NCBI GenBank assembly: GCA_018700895.1
Contig: JABIUV010000026.1
Location: 1 to 64,000 of the forward strand
Direction: 5' to 3'
Source of the DNA: Bacteroidota bacterium
GTDB taxonomy: Bacteria; Bacteroidota; Bacteroidia; NS11-12g; UBA9320
Length of the DNA: 64,000 bases
In this document: in pieces, positions 28,747 through 38,823 of the stretch
Layout: each line of letters begins with the position of its first letter
Numbering within the stretch: the first letter of the stretch is position 1
Made by a program: the position numbers and the translations under genes
Notes under the pieces: generated by a model
Seen by the model: the letters and a program-made list of their open reading frames with translations, nothing else
What the model was told of the DNA's origin: nothing
Databases searched by the model: none

Positions 28747-30594
28747 ATGAAGAGATACCTTTTAGTTTCCGTATTTGCTCTAGCTCTAGTAGCTACAAAC
28801 GCTCAATCTACATTCGAAAAAATAGAAAACGTACCCGCTCTAGCTAAGTGGAAAATCAACTTTACAGACCATCAAGACTTGGAGGTAATAGGACTAAATA
28901 GAAGTTCGGCAGCTCCTGCTCCGTATACCAAGTCCAAAGAACTAAAAGCAACCTTAGATGCTCAACGAACACGGACATATCCTAACAAGAGTAAGGTAGA
29001 TTTTAACAATGACTTAGAACCCAATATTGAGTCTTCGTTCAATGGAAAGCCAATCGGCTCCACGGGTATACCATTGGATAATACCATAGCGGTAAGCAAT
29101 GGAGGTATCATCATGAGTGCAATTAATACCAATGTGAATATACTGGACTCTACCGGTACATCACTTCGATTCAGAACCTTGTCGGGTATGGTAGCTGGTC
29201 AGCTTGGCTTGCTTGACCGATTTTATGACCCTAAGGTACTTTACGACCCTACAGCAGATAGATTTACACTGGTATTCTTAGAAGGAAGTAATAGCAATGA
29301 TACACGAATCATCGTTGGTTTTTCGGAAACCAATGATCCGCTCGAAGATTGGAATTTTTATGCGATAAACGGAAATCCCAATGGCGGAACGAAGTGGAGT
29401 GATTACCCCATCATCGCACACAACAAGGAAGACTTATACATCACGGTTAATATTTTAAGAGACAATGAGAGCTGGCAAGAGGGTTTTGTGCAAAGTGTAA
29501 TTTGGCAAGTGAACAAAGCTTCGGGTTATAGTGGTGCCGATTTGGTCCAAAATATTTATCAAAATATCAGCTACAATGATCAGCCAGTATGGAGTATCTG
29601 CCCTGTGCAGCCTGCAGTAGATATGGATATGGACAACATGTATTTCTTATCTGTTCGTCCGGATGCTGAGGCCAATGATACGATTTTCCTTCACGAGATT
29701 ACCGATAAGGCAACTTCGGGCAACGCTACGTATACGCTCACAGTACTGGAGTCTACCGAAGAGTATGGTGTACCCCCAAGTGCTTTTCAACCTACAGAAG
29801 GATATCGCCTGCAAACCAATGATACCCGTGTACTGAGTGCGAGTCTGCATCAAGGTCAGATACAGTATGTGCAATCCACCATTGTGCCCGATAGAATAGC
29901 ATCGGGTATCTATCACGGTACTATTTCTGATGTAGCTGCCTCTCCAAGTGTAGAGGGTCACATCATATCCTCTACTGATATGGATTATGCTTATCCGTCT
30001 ATTGCCTTTGCTGGAGAAACGGCGGATGAAAACTCCATGATGATGACCTTTTCACACGTAAGCGAGACAGATTTCCCAGGCACAAGTGCTATTTTTTATA
30101 ATTTTAAAGATGGATTGTATGACAACTATAGCCCCGTAATGACGGTAAAAGAAGGCGAGAGTGAGATTAACTCATTTTTGGCAGACTCCATAGAACGATG
30201 GGGCGACTATACCGATGTGCAACCACAATATAATGACCTCGGCTCGGTATGGTTAGTAGGTAGTTATGGCGATGTAGATAGTAGAAATAATGTATGGATA
30301 GCCAAGGTGCGAGCTAACAATGTACTGCTCGGGGTAGAAGAGCTGTTTGTGTATCCAAATCCGGCCAATAATTTCGTGAAGATCTCAGCTGTATTTGACC
30401 GCAATGAACTTGTGAATATAGAACTGCTCGACTTGCAAGGCCGCGTGGTGAAAAAACTGAATAATCAGCGGGTAGAAAAAGGAAGTATTGAGTTTTTGGT
30501 AGATGTATCTGCGGTAGTGACGGGTAATTATGTGCTTACCATCACCTCTGAGGACGGAGCAACACGTCTCTCACAGAAAGTGCGAGTGGATTAG
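28747..30594 (+). CDS. secreted protein with T9SS type A sorting domain
   Basis: signal peptide; C-term VYPNPANNFVKIS...LLDLQGRVVKKL...GNYVLTI. Confidence 0.88.
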   Translation: MKRYLLVSVFALALVATNAQSTFEKIENVPALAKWKINFTDHQDLEVIGLNRSSAAPAPYTKSKELKATLDAQRTRTYPNKSKVDFNNDLEPNIESSFNGKPIGSTGIPLDNTIAVSNGGIIMSAINTNVNILDSTGTSLRFRTLSGMVAGQLGLLDRFYDPKVLYDPTADRFTLVFLEGSNSNDTRIIVGFSETNDPLEDWNFYAINGNPNGGTKWSDYPIIAHNKEDLYITVNILRDNESWQEGFVQSVIWQVNKASGYSGADLVQNIYQNISYNDQPVWSICPVQPAVDMDMDNMYFLSVRPDAEANDTIFLHEITDKATSGNATYTLTVLESTEEYGVPPSAFQPTEGYRLQTNDTRVLSASLHQGQIQYVQSTIVPDRIASGIYHGTISDVAASPSVEGHIISSTDMDYAYPSIAFAGETADENSMMMTFSHVSETDFPGTSAIFYNFKDGLYDNYSPVMTVKEGESEINSFLADSIERWGDYTDVQPQYNDLGSVWLVGSYGDVDSRNNVWIAKVRANNVLLGVEELFVYPNPANNFVKISAVFDRNELVNIELLDLQGRVVKKLNNQRVEKGSIEFLVDVSAVVTGNYVLTITSEDGATRLSQKVRVD

Positions 30595-30685
30595 GCTAAT
30601 CTATCTATCATACAAACAGAAGTTAAGAACAGCTTAAGTTAAATCTGCTTAATCTGCAGAACTCTTGTAGTAATCCAAAATCCAC

Positions 30686-30693
30686 TACATTTG
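30686..30693 (+). promoter_or_regulatory. TACATTTG -7 box, 6 nt from gpsA ATG
   Basis: matches TAnnTTTG; possible TTG at 30665-30667. Confidence 0.65.
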
Positions 30694-30699
30694 ACCACA

Positions 30700-31692
30700 A
30701 TGAATAAAATCCTAGTAATGGGAAGCGGTAGTTGGGGTACGGCATTGGTAAAAATACTGATGGAAAATACCACTATGCGTATAGACTGGTGGGTGCGTAG
30801 TGCCGAAATGGCTGAGCATATCAATGCCAAAGGAAGAAATCCAAAATATTTGCGAAGCGTACAACTTGACAAATCACGACTAACTGCTGGAAATGACATT
30901 GCAGCACTGGTAGCCGCTAATGATACCATACTGTTGGTTACGCCATCGGCCTTTGTATCAGACATACTCAATAAGCTCAACAATGAGCAGCTTAGAGATA
31001 AGAAAATTATATCTGCAATAAAAGGTGTAGAGCCAAACAGCCTGAAGATAGTAGGAGAGTACCTCTTCGAAAATAAAGGCGTGAAGGAACAAAATTTTGG
31101 GGTAATTACAGGGCCTTGCCACGCTGAGGAAGTAGCCCAAGAAAAACTAAGTTACCTCACCTTTGCGAGTACCAATACCGCATTTTGTGAGGAGATGTGT
31201 GCAGCCTTGGATTGTAGCTATATCAAAGTGACGCCAAGTGCGGATATATACGGTACGGAGATAAGTGCAGTGCTCAAAAATGTATATGCGATAGCCGCAG
31301 GAATGTGTCATAGCCTAGGTTATGGTGATAATTTTCAGGCGGTATTGGTTAGTAACGCTATTCGCGAGATAAAAAGATTTATAGCGGCGGTACATCCTAT
31401 AGATAGAGATGCTGATGATAGTGCTTACTTGGGAGATTTGCTCGTAACCGCGTACTCGCAATACAGCAGGAATAGAACGCTAGGAGCGATGCTTGGCAAA
31501 GGGTATTCTGTACGGTCAGCACTTATGGAAATGGAAATGGTGGCCGAAGGTTACTATGCCACGGAAAGCATATACAAACTAAACCAAAACTACGGAGTGG
31601 ATATGCCGATACTCACTTTTGTATATAATGTGATATATGGTAATATGAATACTCAATCAGAAGCGACATTACTTACTCAAAAATTAAACTAA
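30700..31692 (+). CDS. gpsA: glycerol-3-phosphate dehydrogenase [NAD(P)+]
   Basis: MGSGSWGTALVKIL, GPCHAEEVAQEKLS, EISAVLKNVYAIAAG. Confidence 0.95.
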   Translation: MNKILVMGSGSWGTALVKILMENTTMRIDWWVRSAEMAEHINAKGRNPKYLRSVQLDKSRLTAGNDIAALVAANDTILLVTPSAFVSDILNKLNNEQLRDKKIISAIKGVEPNSLKIVGEYLFENKGVKEQNFGVITGPCHAEEVAQEKLSYLTFASTNTAFCEEMCAALDCSYIKVTPSADIYGTEISAVLKNVYAIAAGMCHSLGYGDNFQAVLVSNAIREIKRFIAAVHPIDRDADDSAYLGDLLVTAYSQYSRNRTLGAMLGKGYSVRSALMEMEMVAEGYYATESIYKLNQNYGVDMPILTFVYNVIYGNMNTQSEATLLTQKLN

Positions 31693-31696
31693 ATCC

Positions 31697-32200
31697 ATGC
31701 AAAAATTTCTCTCGACACTTATATACGGTACCTTAGCAGTAATCGTTATTATATATTTGTTTTCAGCTATGCATTGGCCTGGTTTTCAGGATGTTGCTTT
31801 AGGTATTCTTTGGTTGCATGTGGGAGCATACCTCATCTATTCCCTTACTGCCAAAGGGCAAGAGCCACGTATCATTTATCCTTTGGGAGCACTTACCGTG
31901 GTGATATTGGTTAATATTTTCAAGCTTGGTGCTGATACCGCTTGGATAGCCTTTGCTGTTCACTTTTTCTGTGTAGGCTATGCTGCTTTTCACTTACTGG
32001 TTAAAAATTATATGGGTAAAAATGAAATATCATTTCTACCCACATTAAATGCCATAGTAGTAGGTGTGTATTTACTCGCGGGTATTATGAAAATAATGCA
32101 CCTAGAGTTTGCCGATGTTCTTTTTATTGGCAGCAGTGGTGCGGTAGCCTTTATGCTACTACTCACAGGAGCTACTAAGGGATTAAAAAGACAGAAGTAG
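31697..32200 (+). CDS. hypothetical membrane protein, possibly GldL-like fold
   Basis: multi-TM, SAMHWPGFQ motif. Confidence 0.5.
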   Translation: MQKFLSTLIYGTLAVIVIIYLFSAMHWPGFQDVALGILWLHVGAYLIYSLTAKGQEPRIIYPLGALTVVILVNIFKLGADTAWIAFAVHFFCVGYAAFHLLVKNYMGKNEISFLPTLNAIVVGVYLLAGIMKIMHLEFADVLFIGSSGAVAFMLLLTGATKGLKRQK

Positions 32201-32211
32201 GGTTGGTCTAT

Positions 32212-32484
32212 TTAACTAACTGCAGCATTCACATCCATCCAGCCGCCTCCGTTGTAGCATTCTATACCTTGGGCTTGTAAAAACCCAATGGCTTGCCCAC
32301 TTCTGCCACCACTTAGGCAGCACAAAACGATTGGGTTTTTTATCGCCTCAAATTCGGCTATACGTTGCGGCACTTCGTTTAGCGGTATGTTGATAGATCC
32401 TGCCACGTTACCACCCATAAATTCTTCTGGTGTACGTACGTCTATAATCTTGGCTCCGTTCTGTATTAGTTCTTGTATGGTCAT
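32212..32484 (-). CDS. rhodanese-like domain protein
   Basis: IDVRTPEEFMGGNVAGSINIPL, VLCCLSGGRSGQA. Confidence 0.92.
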   Translation of the reverse strand: MTIQELIQNGAKIIDVRTPEEFMGGNVAGSINIPLNEVPQRIAEFEAIKNPIVLCCLSGGRSGQAIGFLQAQGIECYNGGGWMDVNAAVS

Positions 32485-32516
32485 TATTGAATAGTTGATT
32501 AATTGAATCTTAATTT

Positions 32517-32819
32517 TTATAAGTCTGAGTTTTTTGCCTCAGCAAAAAGTGCTGAAGACTTTCCTATTAGACAGTTCGCATAGCTTTTAGCCCTCATAAG
32601 TAGGTCGTTGTTAACCGAAACTTGAGGGTACCCCAGTGCTGCCAGCTGTCGTAGTATGTTTTCTCGTACGTCTGCAGATTTGTAGGTTGTATCTAAAGTA
32701 CCATCCACCACATTTATCTCAGCGGATGAAACACCTTCTATCTGAGTTATCTTAGTATTGATGCTATGAGCACATCCGCCACATTTTATGTTGGACAAGT
32801 GCAGTGTTTCTGATATCAT
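32517..32819 (-). CDS. heavy-metal-associated (HMA) domain protein
   Basis: LHLSNIKCGGCAHSINTKITQIEGVSSAEI. Confidence 0.85.
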   Translation of the reverse strand: MISETLHLSNIKCGGCAHSINTKITQIEGVSSAEINVVDGTLDTTYKSADVRENILRQLAALGYPQVSVNNDLLMRAKSYANCLIGKSSALFAEAKNSDL

Positions 32820-32823
32820 AGTC

Positions 32824-32831
32824 CAAAGATA
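32824..32831 (-). promoter_or_regulatory. TATCTTTG -7 box, 4 nt from HMA-protein ATG
   Basis: matches TAnnTTTG. Confidence 0.65.
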
Positions 32832-32917
32832 ACGGGGTAGACTAGGTGTTTTGGTAACCAAGGTTACTCTAGACTTTATTTGGATTCTTTAGTGTGGTGC
32901 TAATAAGTTAGATTTAT

Positions 32918-33391
32918 TCAGTAGTAGTAACTGTACTCTTCTGTTTTGTAGAAGCCAAAAAAGCCAAGACTAAATCCATAATAAAATCCTGATGCACTTA
33001 TAGAAGGTATAAAGTCAGCAGATGCACTTTTATCCATTATTTCAGCCACATAATAGACCCATTTAGAATCAAAAGGGCTGCACATGTAGCCAGCTTCTGC
33101 ACCTGTATTTATACCTTGATGCTTAGCGTTACTCAATGGGATAAGTACACTCATTTTTAACCCTGCATCAAGTACGAGCTCATCACTAGTAAAGTTTATC
33201 TTGCCATACGGATCAGACTCTGGGTGTGTGGTGCTGCTTCCTGATCCTGCGAACAAATCGTCAAAAGGGTGTAGTGTAGGATAGAGCTGTTCTTTTTTTT
33301 CGTACTTCAATTTTGAAAAATTAATGCCTAAACCTACAAAAGGCGAGATTTCTACTGTCTTACTTTTGATTAAATCTTCGGCGTATTTCAC
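32918..33391 (-). CDS. outer-membrane beta-barrel-like hypothetical protein, 5' end unclear
   Basis: beta-rich sequence; same frame stays open upstream to about 33550 without a good start. Confidence 0.45.
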   Translation of the reverse strand: MKYAEDLIKSKTVEISPFVGLGINFSKLKYEKKEQLYPTLHPFDDLFAGSGSSTTHPESDPYGKINFTSDELVLDAGLKMSVLIPLSNAKHQGINTGAEAGYMCSPFDSKWVYYVAEIMDKSASADFIPSISASGFYYGFSLGFFGFYKTEEYSYYY

Positions 33392-33559
33392 GTGAACGGC
33401 ATTTCCTATTCTAAGCGAGTAGTTTATACTATCTGTAGCAATGATGTTGAACGAACTCAGATTAAATCCGAAAGACCAATAACTGTTTTCTTGCTGGGAG
33501 TGGAGAAAAGCAAATTGAAATATATCAGGTCTATCACTAAAAGTATTGTTAGTGTTAGT

Positions 33560-34182
33560 TTAAAATAATTGATTGAAGTCATTCATCCCAATTTTTCTTA
33601 GGAGATTCCCCGCGTCTATGGAGAAAAAACCTTTTGGCTCAGATGCTCGTAGTCTCAGAGCTTTAGGTTTACTCTTGGTGATTACCAAAGAGTCGCCAGG
33701 TTCACTTACTGAATATATGTAATTTGCATTCACGTATGTTGTCTGCTCGTTTTCTTCATAATCATACGTCCATCTAATCGAGAGGGTGTCATTGTAACAA
33801 CGTGATCGTCTGAATTGATACTTGGTCCAGATCCCTGAAGGTTGGCCGTTCACATAATGTCCTAGGATCATAGTGTCAGTTCCATTCCACTGATATTCTA
33901 TATGTACACCGCTAAAGTCTGTTGTGATTCTCTTAGTCTGAATTCCAAATTGTCCAGGAATTTTATCGTAAATGGTCCATGTACCATAAGGTACGCTATC
34001 TCTGAACTCCCCAGAGTAACGGATTAGGCCGTTGTTATAATATACTGTGAATTTGCCATTTGGCTCAGCGTGTTTTTTTAACGTCTCTTTCCAGAATCCT
34101 GTTTCCCAGTAGCCAAGATCATAATCATATTGTGCTAAAGCGGTAAGAGGCAGCAGCGATATTAGTAAGAGTGTTTTTTCAT
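33560..34182 (-). pseudogene. MORN-like repeat secreted protein with apparent frameshift in signal peptide
   Basis: ATG at 34182 gives MKKHSY*, whereas the alternate frame gives KTLLLISLLPLTALAQ; A6 tract at 34174-34179. Confidence 0.65.
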
Positions 34183-34184
34183 AT

Positions 34185-35927
34185 CTACAATGATAAAACT
34201 TTAAATACGGGCAATCTATTGTGCTCCTTCTCATAATGTGAGCTATGCTTATATATCCATTCCAATTGTTCTGCGGCGGTCATTTCCTTGCCATCATCTC
34301 GGATTTTACTTTTTGCTAGTTCAAAATCTGCCTTGAGCTTTGTGTTTTGAGCTAATAACTCTGCCGCCTTATCCTCAAATACATACGGACTATAATGCTC
34401 TTTTTGCTGCAGCACAGCGTCAAAAAAGTTCCAATTGAAATACGAGTCTGGACCTTCGGGTTCTAGCATTTCAAGAATAAAACGGTCTTTGTCTGTTTCC
34501 ATAGGAATGAGATAGTCTCCCTTGCGAAAAGTCCACGCAATGGTGTCTAGTTTAGCACTAGTCTTAGAGTGTAGGTAGTGCTTTTCGTAAGGTGTCTTTA
34601 CGGTCTTGAAAGAGTCTACGATGTAAGACGCTACACGAATGGTTGAATCTTTTTCGAGTTCTATGAGTTGCACTCCGTTCCATCTTAGTCGGTCTTCTAC
34701 GGCAGTAAAACCTCGTCGAAGTAGGTAGGCTTTTGGTTTGCTTCTGTGTTTAGAAGCGAGCATGCTCCCTTTATAAAACATGTTCTTAGTCACAGGTTTA
34801 GTCCTATCGTAGTAGAGTCTGTCCTCGCCCGTTACTTCACTTTTCTTGTAACCATATTCGTATCCTTTAAACTCCATCTGTACAAAATCAAAATTGTCGA
34901 CTCGCCAGTCTATCGGCATACTATCTGCAGTGGCTACCGCTTGCTTTTGAGCATCTCTAGATTGTTGTATTACTGTACTCTGCTCGTATGCATACTCTAT
35001 TGAGCTAAGCAGATAATCATACGTTGCCTCCACTCTTTGTTTGAATGGTTTGAGCATATGCGTCTCCGTGATAAAACCATAAATGTTATGCAGGGTTGTT
35101 AGTCCACTGCTATATCTTGGTGAATCATAAAAAGTAGCATACGAGTCTTTCAGTGGTCCGCCCCAGTGGTTTACATAAGGCACTATCTCATTGCCCTTGG
35201 CTTTCATTCTACTCTTTATACCAGGAATCATTTTACTGCGTAAATGTTTTCCCATTACTCCACCGAGCTTATCAGGTTGAGTGCTCAGGTAGGTCATCGT
35301 GTATTGGTAGTCGGCACCATTGCTCACGTGTGTTTCTATGTATAGATCTGGGTCTATGAGTTGGAGCAGTTTTGTAAAGCTTTCAGCGTTTCGGCTATCG
35401 CACTTCACAAAGTCACGGTTGAGGTCTAGGTTCTGAGCATTGCCTCTAAATCCATACTCCTCAGGGCCATCTTGATTGGCCCGGGTAGTGCCATTCCTAT
35501 TTATGGCTCCGCCAATGTTATAGTACGGAATGCATACCAAGATACAACTATCCAAAAGTTCTTTTCGCTCCATAATGATGTCCCTAAATAACATCATACT
35601 AGCATCTACACCGTCAGGTTCTCCAGGATGTATGGCATTGTTAATCAGTATGATAGTCTTTTCCGTCTTGCTTAGTTCTTTTAACTTCTGGCCATATTTG
35701 CTAAGGGTAATGGTGTGAAGTGGAATTCCAGCATCGGTCATCCCGTATTCCTCCATCTCAATATTTGGGCTAGAGTTAGCAAGATCCAGCCACCATGTTA
35801 TGCCTTCGTGATATGAAGCCGATTCTGTGCCTTCAGATTTTTCAAATATGGTTTGGGAAATACTTTTAGACTCTTGGGAACATGCCCATAAAGACCATAC
35901 GACAATTAGAGGATACAGATACTTCAT
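34185..35927 (-). CDS. M14-family zinc carboxypeptidase-like protein
   Basis: INNAIHPGEPDGVDASMMLFRD, LNRDFVKCDSRNAESFTK, IETHVSNGADYQYTMTYLSTQ. Confidence 0.88.
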   Translation of the reverse strand: MKYLYPLIVVWSLWACSQESKSISQTIFEKSEGTESASYHEGITWWLDLANSSPNIEMEEYGMTDAGIPLHTITLSKYGQKLKELSKTEKTIILINNAIHPGEPDGVDASMMLFRDIIMERKELLDSCILVCIPYYNIGGAINRNGTTRANQDGPEEYGFRGNAQNLDLNRDFVKCDSRNAESFTKLLQLIDPDLYIETHVSNGADYQYTMTYLSTQPDKLGGVMGKHLRSKMIPGIKSRMKAKGNEIVPYVNHWGGPLKDSYATFYDSPRYSSGLTTLHNIYGFITETHMLKPFKQRVEATYDYLLSSIEYAYEQSTVIQQSRDAQKQAVATADSMPIDWRVDNFDFVQMEFKGYEYGYKKSEVTGEDRLYYDRTKPVTKNMFYKGSMLASKHRSKPKAYLLRRGFTAVEDRLRWNGVQLIELEKDSTIRVASYIVDSFKTVKTPYEKHYLHSKTSAKLDTIAWTFRKGDYLIPMETDKDRFILEMLEPEGPDSYFNWNFFDAVLQQKEHYSPYVFEDKAAELLAQNTKLKADFELAKSKIRDDGKEMTAAEQLEWIYKHSSHYEKEHNRLPVFKVLSL

Positions 35928-35931
35928 ACGC

Positions 35932-35939
35932 CAAAAGTA
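35932..35939 (-). promoter_or_regulatory. TACTTTTG -7 box, 4 nt from ATG
   Basis: matches TAnnTTTG. Confidence 0.65.
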
Positions 35940-35990
35940 ATATTCCCCTTTATAACTTCATTGTGAGGTTTATGTTCCTCTGCGTTATCC

Positions 35991-36857
35991 CTAATCAAAT
36001 TCTTCAATTAGAATGCCCATCTTACCTTGTTGAGCGTCACGTACAGCTTCCATGAGTTCAGTTTGATTGCTCATCACAAAAGGTCCGTATTGTGCCACAG
36101 GCTCATTAATAGGCTCACCGCTTAATACGATGTATCTCGTTTCTGCTGTAGCCGTTAAGTCAATGGTGTCGCCGTCTAGCTGATAAATACCCATATCCTT
36201 AGTAAGTAATTGACCTCCAGTGGTTTTGATCGACCCCTCTAGCACGTACACCAATACATTGTAGGTAGCTGGCACGGGAATCTGTACAGCTCCATCTTTT
36301 TGCAGTTCACCGCGTAGGAGTAGTTGCGGGCTGTAGGTAGGAGCAGGGCCTTTGGTTCCTTTGTATTCGCCGCTTACTATCCATATTTTGCTTTTGTCTT
36401 CTACTACAAGAGGTGTGTCTTCTAGCTGAATGGGCTGATAGTAAGGAGCAGCCATTTTATGCTTGGCGGGAGCATTTACCCAAAACTGAATAAACTCTAA
36501 CTCGCCGCCTTCGGCTACCATATCTTTTGGGAATCGCTCACTATGAGTGACACCGCGTCCTGCAAACATCCACTGTGTGCCCCCGGCATGTACGGTGGCG
36601 TGTTCACCTAAGGAGTCTCTGTGCTCCACTGCTCCTTTGAACACAAAGGTGACGGGCGAAAATCCTCGATGCGGATGTGGTCCTACGCCTGCTTCTTGCG
36701 GTCGCTGCCCACCTGGTAGGTGATTATGCCAATGATGTATGAGCAAAAACGGGTCAACGTTTTCTATGGTTCTATTGGGAAGAGGTTGGTCTATTAAGTG
36801 GCCGCCCATGTTCACTTTGTCAGCGGGGTAAATGCGTTGTAAGCTTCTATGTTTCAT
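35991..36857 (-). CDS. pirin family protein
   Basis: DPFLLIHHWH, GVGPHPHRGFSPVTFVFKGAVEHRDSLG. Confidence 0.95.
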   Translation of the reverse strand: MKHRSLQRIYPADKVNMGGHLIDQPLPNRTIENVDPFLLIHHWHNHLPGGQRPQEAGVGPHPHRGFSPVTFVFKGAVEHRDSLGEHATVHAGGTQWMFAGRGVTHSERFPKDMVAEGGELEFIQFWVNAPAKHKMAAPYYQPIQLEDTPLVVEDKSKIWIVSGEYKGTKGPAPTYSPQLLLRGELQKDGAVQIPVPATYNVLVYVLEGSIKTTGGQLLTKDMGIYQLDGDTIDLTATAETRYIVLSGEPINEPVAQYGPFVMSNQTELMEAVRDAQQGKMGILIEEFD

Positions 36858-36865
36858 TATGAAGG

Positions 36866-36873
36866 CAAAATTA
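36866..36873 (-). promoter_or_regulatory. TAATTTTG -7 box, 8 nt from ATG
   Basis: matches TAnnTTTG. Confidence 0.6.
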
Positions 36874-36928
36874 CATGTATATACACGTAATTTATATTAA
36901 TTTATCTTATAGACTTATATTGTTCGTA

Positions 36929-37399
36929 TCATTTCTCTGGATTGGGCCGGTACCTGCGGTGCATACCGATGAGTAGTTTGCGGAGTAATTGGTCTTTGCA
37001 AAGGCGGTAGTGGGAGTGGGTAGGCTTGCGGAAAAGTGCACTTAGCTCGTGTTTGCCAAATTTCATGTCTCCAAGCATTAAGGTTTCAAGAATATCCTCA
37101 TCTTTCCAGTTCATCGCAATTTTAAACTTGCGTAGAATGATATTATTGGTCAAAATTTCTTCGGGTTCGGGTTGAGCTCCTTCTCGCTTACCTCTTTTTA
37201 GGTTGATTAGTCCATTCAGAAAACCCGCCAGCTCACGATGTGTTGCTTCTCTAAACTCTTCGTTATCATCGGCATATAGGAGTGCCTTTACGTCAAAAAG
37301 CTTAATTTTTATACCACCCGATACAAAGATGTCGAGCATTTCTTGGTTTTTAAAATCAAAGGCGTAGCGTGTACGGCGTAGTATGTCGTTGGTGGTCAT
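36929..37399 (-). CDS. DUF1456 family protein (YehS-like)
   Basis: MTTNDILRRTRYAFDFKNQEMLDIF repeated as NNIILRKFKIAMNWKDEDILETL. Confidence 0.92.
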   Translation of the reverse strand: MTTNDILRRTRYAFDFKNQEMLDIFVSGGIKIKLFDVKALLYADDNEEFREATHRELAGFLNGLINLKRGKREGAQPEPEEILTNNIILRKFKIAMNWKDEDILETLMLGDMKFGKHELSALFRKPTHSHYRLCKDQLLRKLLIGMHRRYRPNPEK

Positions 37400-37502
37400 G
37401 TAACTTAGCGAAGGTAAGGCTAAAAAGTGTTTTAGTGGTGATGCTTTGGTTGATGCATCTGCCTTTTATCAATATTTATCTTAAACTTTGGCTCATGACG
37501 AA

Positions 37503-37510
37503 TAAATTTG
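37503..37510 (+). promoter_or_regulatory. TAAATTTG -7 box, 5 nt from mtaB ATG
   Basis: matches TAnnTTTG. Confidence 0.65.
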
Positions 37511-37515
37511 CCCCA

Positions 37516-38823
37516 ATGTCTCGCGTAGCCATACACACACTCGGATGTAAGCTCAATTTTTCGGAGAGTAGCACCATTGTTCGCCAGTTAGAAACCAATG
37601 GTTTTGAGCGGGTAGACTTTTCGGATGAGGCTGATATCTATATTATCAACACATGCTCGGTAACCGATAATGCTGATAAAAAATGCCGTACGACGGTAAA
37701 AGGTGTATTGAAGCAAAATTCGGAGGCGTATGTTGTGGTAATAGGATGTTACGCACAGCTCAAACCCAAAGAGATTTCGGAAATACCCGGAGTAGATATG
37801 GTACTTGGGGCGGCCGAAAAATTTAATATGATAGAGCATCTTCATTCGTTAAAAAAAGAAGAAAAGGCCATTGTATTTAATAAGAACATAAAAGAGATAC
37901 AAGATTTTATTCCGGCATTTAGCTATGGCGATAGAACGCGAAGTTTTCTCAAAGTTCAGGATGGTTGTGATTATTTCTGCTCCTTTTGTACCATACCTTT
38001 AGCAAGGGGCAAGAGTAGAAATGCAAATGTAGCCCAAACAGTGGCAAAAGCCAAAGAAGTGGCAGCTACCAAGATAAAAGAAGTAGTCATCACAGGAGTA
38101 AATATTGGCGACTTTGGTGCAGACCAAGATTATGCAGAGACTTTTTACGACCTCATTGTAGCGTTGGACAAGGTAGATGGTATAGAACGCTATCGCATAA
38201 GTAGTATAGAGCCTAACTTGCTTAGCAATGAGATAGTAGACTTTGTAGCAGCGAGTGACAAATTTGTTCCTCATTTTCATATTCCTCTCCAGAGTGGCGA
38301 TGACGAGATCCTAACCAAAATGCGTCGGAAGTATCTCAGTGAGTTATACACCGATCGTATCGCTCGTATCAAAAAACAAATGCCCGATTGCTGCATAGGT
38401 GTAGATGTGATAGTGGGTTTCCCGGGAGAGACAGAAGAACATTTTCTGAACACCTATAAGTTTCTGAATGAGCTAGATATAAGCTATTTACATGTGTTTC
38501 CTTATTCTGAGCGTAATAACACTACGGCTAAAAAAATGGCAGGAAAGGTGACTAAGGCAGAGAAGACAGATAGAGCTCAACGATTACGTATACTAAGTGC
38601 TAAGAAGAAACGCTTTTTCTATGAAACTCAATTGGGTAAGCCCATGACTGTGCTATGGGAAGAGGAACGTCAAGGTAATAATATGCAAGGATTCTCTGAA
38701 AACTATATTCGTTTTGAAGCACCTTATGATGCTGCAAAAGTGAATACATTAGAATCACTCACATTTGACGAGATAAATGAAAGCGGACTGGCTAAATCAA
38801 GTCTGAAGGAGCATCTGCAGTAG
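37516..38823 (+). CDS. mtaB: tRNA t6A37 methylthiotransferase MtaB
   Basis: VAIHTLGCKLNFSESS, KVQDGCDYFCSFCTIPLARG radical-SAM motif. Confidence 0.94.
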   Translation: MSRVAIHTLGCKLNFSESSTIVRQLETNGFERVDFSDEADIYIINTCSVTDNADKKCRTTVKGVLKQNSEAYVVVIGCYAQLKPKEISEIPGVDMVLGAAEKFNMIEHLHSLKKEEKAIVFNKNIKEIQDFIPAFSYGDRTRSFLKVQDGCDYFCSFCTIPLARGKSRNANVAQTVAKAKEVAATKIKEVVITGVNIGDFGADQDYAETFYDLIVALDKVDGIERYRISSIEPNLLSNEIVDFVAASDKFVPHFHIPLQSGDDEILTKMRRKYLSELYTDRIARIKKQMPDCCIGVDVIVGFPGETEEHFLNTYKFLNELDISYLHVFPYSERNNTTAKKMAGKVTKAEKTDRAQRLRILSAKKKRFFYETQLGKPMTVLWEEERQGNNMQGFSENYIRFEAPYDAAKVNTLESLTFDEINESGLAKSSLKEHLQ

